A stretch of 64,000 bases of DNA, from assembly GCA_963669155.1 (NCBI GenBank), contig OZ022584.1, positions 18,363,271-18,427,270 of the forward strand, read 5' to 3'. Numbering within the stretch: position 1 is the stretch's first letter; each line of letters begins with the position of its first letter. The position numbers and the translations under genes were made by a program. Shown piece after piece: positions 49,870-58,743 of the stretch. The notes under the pieces were generated by a model, which was not told where the DNA came from, ran no database searches, and was given only the letters and a program-made list of their open reading frames with translations. This DNA is from Arbacia lixula. Taxonomy: Eukaryota > Echinodermata > Echinoidea > Arbacioida > Arbaciidae.

Positions 49870-52712
49870 AGGGAGGGAGGAGAGGGGGAGGGGGAGAGAG
49901 AAGGGGGGGGGAGGGGGGGAGGGGAAAGGGGGTATGGTCCTCACTATCATGGCAAGGGAAGATTCAGGAAGAGATACCAACCTGTCCATCAGTGTTCAAT
50001 ATTTTCCTTATTCCCTTTTACCCTAACATTCTCCCTATCCTCCACTTCTACCCTCTGCTCTTTCAGTTTGACCCGGTGGCCTACCGGATTGAGCCCCTGA
50101 TCCACCCGACACTGACCGAGGTCAAGCCTGTTCTCATGCCTCATCACAAGGGCAGAAAACGCCTCCATCTAGGTGAGTCACGCAGCCAGATGGGCACGTT
50201 CACACGGACGCAGTTTGCTCTACTAAGGGCAATCCTATGAGGTCGTTCACATGGTCTCTCCAGTTATATCTCATTGTTTACAATGTGTAGTTGGGTAAAG
50301 TAGTTTTGTGCAAATTGAAAATTAACACCATTAATTGGTGTTACAGCTCAGAGCAGCATGAAAGTCTGTCTCACTTTCGCTCGCACCAAGAGCAGCCTGA
50401 TCCATGAATGGAGGGATATTTTCATCATCATGGTTGAATTTTTATATTATCTTATTTTCCCAAGGAGCTGGATACCAGATATGTTGTACCCCAGAGCTGC
50501 AAGAGAGCTTGTCTCACTTTTGGTCTGACCTCAACCACTCCCTGATTGAATAATAGAGGGATGTTCAAACTTGTTATTGTTTACATTATTAGAGATATAT
50601 CACTATCTATATGTTGTACCCCAGAGCTGCGAGAGAGCTTGTCTCACTTTTGGTCTGACCTCTACCGCTCCCTGATTGAATGCTAGAGGGATGTTAAAAC
50701 TTGTTATTGTTTACGTTATTAGAGATATATCACTATCTATATGTTGTACCCCAGAGCTGAGAGAGAGCTTGTCCCACTTCGGATCTGACCTCAAGCGCTC
50801 CCTGATCGAGTCCATGAAGAAGACCTGGGCCACCCTGCACCAGTTTGCCCTCGCACACCGCACGCCGGAACAAGCCGAGGGGGAGAATGCCGACCCTAAC
50901 ACTGTCACCGACGAGCAGATGGAGGCGGTTGCCGAGCAACTAAGCAAGCAGCAGCTGGCCAATCAGGAGGCTGAGATGGAGGGGCAGAGCAGAGTCCGGG
51001 GTGAGTGTGTGTACAGAGTTATGTAATCCCTATCAGGAATGAGTTCCTTCCAATGTACACTCACTGAGGAGCAAATTTTTTCTGGGCTGCAAAGCTCAAA
51101 TATCATTGATTATTTAAAGATAGTGTTAAGTTAGCATTTATGAGTATTCCAAAACCATGAACTTGTCTACACAAAGCAATGTGCTGTTTTCTGAATGTAC
51201 TCACTCCCCCCTAACTGCATAGTTACCCGTTCTAACATTCTCCTGTATCTGGCGATTCAGTTTCAACGGGTGCAATAGTCATTGGGATAGAAGTGCTCAT
51301 GGTTTGCTTTCACACTGTAAAAATATTCCAGCGACCTTGGAGAAAATACCCATAGCTTTGAGAAAGTACCTACTAAATAACTGATATTTTTTATCATGGA
51401 TATTACAAGAAATTTGCTTTCACATGAGTGAAATAACAGGTATTTTCAGGTCGGGGGAGAGTACTCAATCAGAAAATACCAGCCATTTTTTTTTCTGAAA
51501 ACACCTATTGATTTGCTGTTGTTTTGATGTGGGTGAGAATTGTGATTTATAATTTGCTTCTTGTGATCCTCTTCTTACCTAGATGAGAACCTGAGACTGG
51601 GCCAGCTGAATGGGGGCAAGCGAATTGACTATGTGCTGCAGGAGGCACCCTTTGAGAGCTTCAACGAGTACCTGTTTGCCATGAGCAGCCATGCTTGCTA
51701 CTGGTAAGACATCCTTCTCGATCTTTTTCTCTTCCTCTTCCTCCTTGTTTTCTTTCCTTTAATGAGCACCTGTGTGCCATGAGCAACCATGCTTGCTACT
51801 GGTAGAACATCCTCAACGTTCTTTTCCTTACGTTCTTTTCTCCTTTTCTCTTCCTCCTTCTTTTCCCTCTTTTAATGAGTACTTCTTTGCCAAGATCAGC
51901 AATGCTTGCTACTGGTAAAACATCCTTGATGTTCTTTTCGTCCTCTTGTTCTCCTTTTCTCTTTCTCCTTGTTTTCTTTCCTTCAGTGAACACCTGTTTG
52001 TCAATAGCACCAAGCTCATCCTCTTTCTCTTCTTCCTCCTCCCTCTTCTCTCTCTCTCACTCTTCCCTTTCCTCATCCTTTTTTCTTCTCCCATTCCTTT
52101 CCCATACTCATTTTCTTCCTCCTTTTCTTCCTCTTCCATTTCTTCTGTCCCCTCCGCTCCTTCTACTCATTCTTATTTCTTCCATTTATTTTTTTTTTCC
52201 CTTCATACATTTAAGTACTCTTTGTTATCTTCTTGTCTCTTCTGATTATCATGAGCCTCTGTTGCAATTTCAATTGAATTATTACACAGTATTTTACTCA
52301 TTCCTCTTCATTTTATACTTCAAATAATCTTCTGTAAATTTACAAATTTGTTTCATAAAGTACTTCCAATCAAATATTACATAATGTCAACATTTCTTAA
52401 AAGGAAAGATCAAAATGTAAAATGAATTCAAATCCTAACTTCAGTCACATCAAAACTGTAAGTGTGTCAGCAAAAGGAAGATCTAAAAAAAAAAACAAGC
52501 TAATAGTCAATTGGCTGTTTTTAAAGAAATTGGAGGAATGATTTGACTTCAATAACAAAAATGGTATTTCCTCGTATTTGTCCAATTTTCCCAGGGAATC
52601 TGAAGACACTGTTCTCATGGTACTGAAGGAGGTCTACAGCCACCTGGGGATATTCTCTCAATTAACGGGACCACGGCTAGACTCCACCCCCAGCACCCCT
52701 CTTAGATATTAG
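37196..52712 (+). CDS. SEC23IP: SEC23-interacting protein p125 (complete, 17 coding exons, 1019 aa)
   Basis: DDHD-family protein that binds SEC23 and lipids at ER exit sites, in COPII transport. Exons: 37196-37310, 37698-38051, 38895-39091, 40306-40510, 41461-41654, 42453-42660, 43731-43820, 44485-44626, 45398-45606, 46855-47153, 48136-48231, 48896-49088, 49476-49642, 50067-50172, 50755-51000, 51583-51703, 52595-52712. All GT-AG and in frame; 1019 aa against 1000 in human. Order: MADRKGN start and DSFLGQTD; Pro-rich SEC23-binding region (to ~260); WWE-type region ([30 protein letters not shown], ~265-355); [19 protein letters not shown]; lipase-like GHSLG (Ser ~570); SAM (~637-703, [16 protein letters not shown]); Glu/Arg coiled stretch; DDHD (~770-1005, [50 protein letters not shown]). 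The exon 6, 15 and 16 boundaries carry tandem duplications (separate entries). Confidence 0.97.
38533..38894. repeat. Tandem duplication of the 3' part of SEC23IP intron 2
   Basis: Two copies (about 38533-38736 and 38737-38894) share ATACCCTATGAGT, AGCA.TAGTTC, CAACTC.CTGA.GA, a T run, TCATGTTTC and a final pyrimidine tract. The second copy carries the real exon 3 acceptor; the first lacks the AG. Confidence 0.65.
39140..39333 (+). repeat. Dispersed repeat, copy 2 (SEC23IP intron 3)
   Basis: Contains TTCAATTTCAATGGGTGGAA, CAGTTGTTACTACTTGG, CAAACCTTGGACAATCTTTG and AATGGTCTATTG, as in copy 1 (18530-18690, minus) and copy 3 (40838-41037). Confidence 0.75.
39774..40279. mobile_element. TTAA MITE family 1, copy B (full, palindromic)
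   Basis: Begins TTAAAGGGATAGTTCATCC and ends GGGTGAACTATCCCTTTAA: long imperfect inverted repeats with TTAA at both ends, about 506 bp, no coding. It includes TGACGTCACAAAATC. It ends 27 bp before SEC23IP exon 4 (40306). Confidence 0.9.
40536..40682. mobile_element. Short TIR element beside SEC23IP exon 4
   Basis: CAGTGTTGTATCC at the left and GGCATACAACACTG at the right are inverted repeats. Flanking octamers CTTCACGG and CTTCCCAG are similar, suggesting an 8-bp (hAT-type) target duplication. It starts 25 bp after the exon 4 donor. Confidence 0.65.
40838..41037 (+). repeat. Dispersed repeat, copy 3 (SEC23IP intron 4)
   Basis: Shares TTTCAATGGGTGGAACGTAC, TATTGCTACTCGGACAAACC and GAAAATGGTCTATTGG with copies 1 and 2. 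Confidence 0.75.
41802..42257. mobile_element. TIR element of about 456 bp in SEC23IP intron 5
   Basis: Starts CCCCGTTCATATACACCGC and ends GCGGTATATGGTATATGAACGGGG. Motifs such as TATATGAACGG and GCGGTA recur internally in both orientations, so the two halves are largely palindromic. It is CpG-rich compared with the intron. Overlapping open frames in this stretch have no protein character. Confidence 0.85.
42576..43260 (+). repeat. In-frame tandem duplication of the SEC23IP exon 6 end and splice donor
   Basis: The exon 6 end (coding [18 protein letters not shown] to IPEG) plus the first ~26 nt of the intron is repeated with periods 111, 111, 111, 99 and 99 bp; a seventh, partial unit lacks a donor. 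Donors sit at 42661, 42772, 42883, 43093 and 43192; in the fourth unit the GT at 42994 has become AT. All units are multiples of three and the frame stays open from exon 6 to TGA at 43269-43271. The next exon (43731) can therefore join any donor in phase 1, adding 37, 74, 144 or 177 residues. The first donor gives the family-normal protein. A translated unit contains [20 protein letters not shown] then a short charged linker. Confidence 0.9.
46436..46817. mobile_element. TTAA MITE family 1, copy C
   Basis: In SEC23IP intron 9. The left end GTGATAGTACACCCTGAAG and the right end AAGGTGAACTATTCATTAAA are degraded forms of the family ends. It shares AAACATATTAGTGAAGGTT and contains TGACGTCA. It ends about 40 bp before exon 10. 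Confidence 0.8.
47936..47988. repeat. (CT)n microsatellite in SEC23IP intron 10
   Basis: A nearly pure CT run inside a larger pyrimidine-rich stretch (47730-48090) upstream of the exon 11 acceptor. Confidence 0.9.
48706..48830. mobile_element. Short inverted-repeat element in SEC23IP intron 11
   Basis: GGGCCCTGTCTCATAAAGAA at the left and TTCTTTATGTGACGGTACCC at the right, with ATCGCAACTTGACTTGCAAT and GATCAATCGTAATT inside. About 125 bp; ends about 65 bp before exon 12. Related to 25388-25715. Confidence 0.6.
49650..49925. repeat. (GA)n purine tract in SEC23IP intron 13
   Basis: About 275 bp of GA repeats with AAAG and GGGA variants, starting within 10 bp of the exon 13 donor. The long Arg/Glu and Ser/Leu open frames over it are not genes. 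Confidence 0.95.
50343..50815 (+). repeat. Tandem duplication of the SEC23IP exon 15 acceptor (decayed upstream copies)
   Basis: The block TATGTTGTACCCCAG followed by exon 15 start sequence occurs with AG ends at 50494, 50624 and 50754, exactly 130 bp apart; only the last is the real exon. A more divergent copy starts near 50343. The two closer copies keep the acceptor and about 55 bp of exon-like sequence, but each meets an in-frame stop (TAA, TAG) after CTGATTGAA, so using them would truncate the protein. Confidence 0.85.
51655..52010 (+). repeat. Tandem duplication of the SEC23IP exon 16 end and donor
   Basis: The exon 16 end (GAGTACCTGTTTGCCATGAG to GCTTGCTACTG) with its donor at 51704 recurs with potential donors at 51802 (GTAGAA) and 51915 (GTAAAA). 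A fourth trace (GAACACCTGTTTGTC) lies near 51988. Each unit carries pyrimidine-rich intron sequence. Reading past the first donor gives an immediate TAA in frame, so the copies are intronic relics. Confidence 0.85.
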
Positions 52713-53219
52713 ATACCCCCCTCCTTCCTCCCTCCCTCCCCCGCAGAGTTGAGATGATTTATGAAACTATCTTCTTTCTGTATTGCGCTTCTTATTCAAG
52801 ATTTAGTCACCCTTTATCATCACATTTTTCTTGTGTTTCATTTGTTAAAAAAAGCTCAGTTTCCATCTGTGCCTGGCTGGTTGTAACAGATTGAAGTATT
52901 TCAAAGGGACAACTCTGTGACAAAAGTGTTTTGAACTTTATTTTGATATCAAAAGTCATGCTTTGCAAACTTGGGCTCAAACGTTCTTCCATCCGTATAT
53001 AGAACAGAGCAAATATATTCTGCATTTGTTCATATAACAGGGCCCTATTATACTTGAGCAAGTGTCTAAAGAAGACAATTCTTGAAACTATTTAAGGTAC
53101 AAGATTTTTGTCAATAGGATGATCTGACCTGTCTTATGTGAGAACAATAGACCATTGAATGCTGGGTTTTCAGTGTTTCTTGAACGGAACCCTTCTTATT
53201 CATTTGTATATATAACTAC

Positions 53220-53225
53220 AATAAA
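53220..53225 (+). promoter_or_regulatory. Candidate SEC23IP polyadenylation signal AATAAA
   Basis: Canonical hexamer in CAATAAAAGG, about 510 bp after the stop. Others occur further on, for example near 53370 and 55052. Confidence 0.4.
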
Positions 53226-55177
53226 AGGTGATTTAGAAAGAGGTTTGGAGCTCAGTGCTTGATAAATCAATCGAACGTCCCCAAATACAGTAACAAGTGC
53301 AATGAAATGGTCTTTTCAATTTGAAAGTTATAGTAGATCTGTGTGAATTGAACTCCACAACTTGAAAAAAATAAACATACATGTGAAACTTTGCCATATT
53401 AGTTTGAAATAGTCATCGAACAGTAAGGAAACTTGTACTTTATTAATATAAATATATATTCGACAAGTACTAGTATAATTTTACTACAATTCTATTATTA
53501 AACTACGGTACATTTGTGATGTTGGAGGAAAACGTATTTCCTTCTCTTATCTTATTCTATCATTAACATTACTAATTAAGCTGTCAGGGCAATTAAATCT
53601 ATTTTACAATGTCTTTGACACTATTATACCGCACATAAAAAAAAATTGTACCGCTATAGAACACATTTAATGATATGATTTTAGAGTTCTATGGAAGCAG
53701 CATACTTTTAATTAACTACCCAGGAGATAGATTATATCATCGAAAATGCAGTATTTTGTAAAAATGCTTTGAATGGGTCATGATGACTGTGATATGTGCC
53801 ATACATTAAATCACTTCATGTAATTTTCCTAATGGATAAAGATAGGTTGAAGTATGATGTTACTTTTCTTTGGTCATAGGTTTCCCACCCTAGACAGCTT
53901 AATATGCACTAGATTTCAGTTTGGTTATCACTGATGCCATGGTACCTCACATGTTTAAGAAGTATTTATTTCATGATATACAACAACGTTACCTTATACC
54001 TGTATATGTGTTTAGTAACTTTGTTGCGTGTAGACTGTAGTCTGTTTAAAGTTGCTTTGTAGAGGAATGGAATTGTCTGTTTTGACGTTAGCATGGGATG
54101 AACACGGAGAAGTGAAATAACTATCAATTTTGTTTTTATTTTCATCACCACTGCACCCCCCTCCCCTCTCCAAGTATAGATTTTGATGACATTGCTTGGA
54201 ATTTGAGGGGAAAAAATTAAAAAAAAACATGTTTGCCTCACCTGTCAAGTTCAATCTTAGATTAATGATACTCTTTTGAGTATCAAATGTACCAGTAGAC
54301 CTTAATGAGCTAAATTTACCTTCTAAAGGTTACTAGTCCCCCGTTATATATGTTTGTGCTGTTAAGGAAGTACATTTCATGTTTTCAATGTGCATGCTTT
54401 CAAAAGCATCAAATGCAGTGAAAAGTTGGTGTGATATTGATAGAAGTAGTGTGGGTAAAAAGTCTCATATGTGCATCACATTTTGGCTTCTAGCAGGTTT
54501 TATTTGCCCTTGCACTGTATCTACTTGAATCCAACTTTATGTCAATCCTTTTGTTTTGTCTAATGTCATTTCAATTCCCAACTACATGGATATCATTGCC
54601 TTGTAATGCGAGGTATATCTAGATACAGGATATCCTCAAAACTGTATCGCCTATTAATATTTGTCAGAATGAAATCAAACGACTTCCCCAGATAATGTAC
54701 ACTTCATTTATTAAAGTCTTTTATTGTATTGGGGATATCTTCTGCTATGCTAATTAATGAATCTTTATTCCTTAAGGTGCAAGTATGTTTATTCTTAAAG
54801 AAAATTGTATGATAAAAAGAATGTATTTGAAGAATTTGGACAGTATGGGCCTGCATCTTGAAAGCTCTGAGCAAAAGAGCCAAGTACATGTAGCATATGA
54901 TACAAATGTTATAAGTTGTAACTTAAGTTCCAGACCTTGTGTTATTTGGAACTTTTAGCAGCGGACCTTGTGTATTGAAACGTTTCTCGTTGTCGACTCT
55001 AATGCACAAGTTTTCCTGGGACACCAGGCTGTTGTAAACCGTCTATACAATGTAATAAAATGCTTAAATTTAAATGCATATTGCCTCCTACAGTGTTTTC
55101 TATTCAGCTAATGTATATTACTAAGCTCATGTTTTTAAATATGTACATTTTTATGCACTACAGCCACACACACATAA

Positions 55178-55216
<39 letters not shown>

Positions 55217-55238
55217 GCACATACATAATAACAGGTGC

Positions 55239-56210
55239 TTAAAGACGGGGTGTCCCTTTTGTAGGCAAAAACAAACATGGAAAATAGAAGAAGACCCTGT
55301 ATTACAACTTTCCTCCCAATTATAGTACCGTACTGAAAACTGACGTTAAAGACAGCCAGTCTCTTTTTCAGATCACCACAAAACCATCGAAACATTGGCA
55401 AAACATAAAGAGAAGTGTTAGCAAGCTCTATATTCACAATTTGAACCTGATACGTAGAGTAAAATTCAAATAATGCACGTAAACAACGTCTGATTAATAG
55501 TCTTTACCTCAGGCTCTTAGCAATTTGTGTTGAAATATTTGCTTTATTGATTAATCTGTTTATTAAATTATAAAATGCATTATGAAAAAAATGGAAGGAA
55601 TCATCTCCAAAGTTTGGTAGTTACTCATAAAATCAGGATTTCACACACGCATAATAGCCACATAGATACTGTAACAAAGACTAATACCTTTTTCGTAGTA
55701 TGAAAAAAGTCGGTTTGAAATTTAACGGCTGAAATCTTTTACAAATACAGAAAGCTTCAACATGCTATATTCTTAGAAATGGTCTTGAATCATACTTTCT
55801 TCAATTTACGATCGTGATAGACGATTTCAAATTTTAAGCTTGCAAAAGGGACGGACAATCTTTAAGTGAATTTATCGCAATCATTAGATTGTGAGGAGGT
55901 TTTGGGCGGGTTGTCCAAGACCTATAGCCTAGAGACAGGAGACCGCTTAGCGCTATGTAGTCTGCATCTGTCAAATTCCAGATGTGTGCGTTCAGTGGGA
56001 GTAATGATTGCATCGTGCGCTGAGAGGGACAATATGATTATGAATGTGGACTATACTCGCTGCGGTTCAAACATAAACAAGGATTGTTATTCACTTCTCC
56101 TGAAAATGTTTGTGAAGCTATACCTGAGATTTTATACACATTATTTTAGGGTATACTGCCGATTCCTGCCCAATTTCATGATTTTTAAAAATGGGACACC
56201 CTGTCTTTAA
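55239..56210. mobile_element. TTAA-flanked TIR element(s), family 2, copy 2 (composite)
   Basis: The left end TTAAAGACGGGGTGTCCC pairs well with the right end GGGACACCCTGTCTTTAA at 56193-56210. A second right end, AAAGGGACGGACAATCTTTAA, lies at 55845-55865 and resembles the element at 23990-24356. The arrangement suggests two related elements in tandem or one nested in another. No transposase seen. Confidence 0.65.
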
Positions 56211-57172
56211 TACAACATCAATACATGTAAAGCCCAAAGTTATGTCATAACTTGTCAGTATATATAGGTCCTAACCTCACACAAATATCACTATTATTTG
56301 AACAGCTTCTAATTTACAATCGTGCCATTCGAACACAGAAACATACACTCATAGAGATATATAAATACAGATTCACACACATACACACACTCATCTCAAG
56401 ACAAAATTACAAGCTTTTCTCAATATGCCTTTGATTTTGATCAGCTGATTTAGATCTGTATACAGTACTTTATTCAAACCTGCACTGCACTTTTAATAAG
56501 CACACACCAAAATCAGATTTTAGAACTAGTGCATTAACAATCGAGGTTTATTTGGTAGGTTAAAGTTGGGGCTCACTTGATAAAATAGGACATTTTGCTA
56601 TGTTGTAAATGTGTGTTTGGGTTTTCAATTGAGATACAATGCTGCATTCACAGGAAGTGATTTGGCACATATTCTACCTATCGGGTAATGCACACAAAAT
56701 TACAACATCTAATTGTTGATTGTTCCCTCAACTATTACATTTATAATATATCACAATTAATATCAACTCAGGGGGTCGGAGCTTCTATCAAGAAGACTAT
56801 AATGTGCAATACTGCATGGTAAGGGGTGTCTGAAAAAGCTCCTCATTGCAACGAACATACCACTATACATTAAAGTGGGCTAACATTCCTGCCCTTTCTC
56901 TATTCAGTCACACGCATGAGGAAACATTCTTACAGAAACATATTTCTGAGCTGCTTTTATGAGGTATATTTCATCATAGCTATGAGACACATTTGCTACA
57001 TTATGTCATTCAGAGCTTCTCATAATAGAGAGGCATGCCGTCCAGTGTCTGGTGATATGACAGCCATACCTCTGCCATATGCAGTGAAAATACTGCATCT
57101 GAGATTATGTATGCACCTGTGATTTGAGACACTTGCATTACAAGATGCAAAAACAAGGACTTCACATCACCA

Positions 57173-57702
57173 TTAAAGGGATAGTCCACCCTGAAATCAA
57201 GTTGGTTTTAATAAAAGCAGAATCATGAAAGAAACAGAGTATTAGTGAAAGTTTGATGAAAATCTGTCAATGGATAAGAAAGTTGTGATTGTTTAAAGTT
57301 TTGATTTTGTGATGTCTTGTGCAAGATGCTCTTCCATATGTTGTGTACTAATTTTCTTTATAAAATGCTGATTTTTTCATAAGGATATGCATCCTTTTAC
57401 CTGTGCATTTTATACATCATTATAAACTAATTTTTACACACCACATACCTCTATGAAAAAAAATATACTCCTTCATCAAGAACAGAAAAAGAGCAATTTA
57501 TGGAATCATACAGCACACAACATATGAGAGAGCACCTCTTTTTCCTCACAGCTGATGTCATAAAATGTAAAAAAAAAAAAAAAAAAAAATCACAACTTTC
57601 TTACCCTTTGACAGATTTTCATCAAACCTTCACCAATGTTTCTTTCATGTTCTGCTGTTATTAAAACCGACTTAACTTTTGGGTGAACTCCTTTTTTTTT
57701 AA
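57173..57702. mobile_element. TTAA MITE family 1, copy D
   Basis: Begins TTAAAGGGATAGTCCACC and ends TTTTGGGTGAACTCC, then a T run and TTAA. It shares AAGTTGGTTTTAATAAAAGC and GGATAAGAAAGTT with the other copies. About 530 bp, downstream of iPGM. Confidence 0.85.
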
Positions 57703-58743
57703 TATCATGGGGATATGACAGCACCATCAGATCATAATACTATATGTACTTCATGGATTAGTCTTGATTTTTCAATATCAACCATCAATTCTCTTACAGC
57801 GAAAGGAAGTCAAGATGGATAGCAGGTTTAATCAAAACATACATCATGTCGAAATGACAAATACCACTTGTTTCCGAACTATTAATTATATTGATCGACC
57901 ATTCTTGGCTCAAGATGGCGGTACCTAGGTCTGTTTAGATCAGATCCATCAACAGCAAGAAATAGCCGATGAACTCAGAGTATTGGACTGTTGCCATGGT
58001 TGCTACAATTAGTTTTAAGTTACAATAACTGTCATGCTACATGCAATCCACCCCTTGAGTATTGCTGAGGCATGCCGGACATACCACCAGGTGTTGTACT
58101 CGAAAACAAGAAAAATCAACCTTCTTAGTTACGACAAGGTGCCTTAGTGCAGCAGATTTCAGATTTACACTCTCATTCTCTCACACTCACTGTCACTCAC
58201 TACTATTGGCATGCTTCATATTCTATTGCAAAAGAAGCTATTTAAAAAATATTGATTCCATTATCATAAACAAAAGAACCATCAGCCATTTCATGTATGC
58301 ACACATGGTATAAACTCAATTCAGTAGACAATTTTCCTTTTGTATTCAATTGAGTCATTTCTATATATCATATGCTGCTACATTGGGCAAACAGGAAAAC
58401 CAGCTATTCAGCTCTATAGGGTGTTATAAATAGGCCATTTGCATTGGCTCCATCACAAACACGCAGAAAAGTGTCATTTTTGGAAGTATTGATTTAAGGG
58501 TAGACCGGCTTATAACATATACAGAAATGCAACTCCATGCAAGAGTGCACTTTTATGTTTCATGGTGCTTTAGTATGGTATAATCACAACACACTTTGCA
58601 TGCTATGCACACTTATATATAGACAAGGATACAAATCAGTCTCTATAAATACGATAATATAATTTCCCCCCTCGCTTTAAAATTCCCGTACCCAGATTCC
58701 CAGATAAAGCTATACGGTGGCTAAAGCACAGACTATTGTGAGA

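Larger units (their letters stand above)
52713..58743. other. Intergenic region between SEC23IP and iPGM (convergent 3' ends)
   Basis: No gene seen. It holds the SEC23IP 3' UTR, a (CA)n run at 55181-55215, TIR elements at 55239-56210 and 57173-57702, and otherwise AT-rich DNA. Short open frames here lack coding character. Confidence 0.6.

Noticed and set aside
49427-50240. Arg/Glu-rich frames (158-199 codons) after SEC23IP exon 13
   Set aside because: Generated by the (GA)n tract; the family protein continues from exon 14 after normal splicing.
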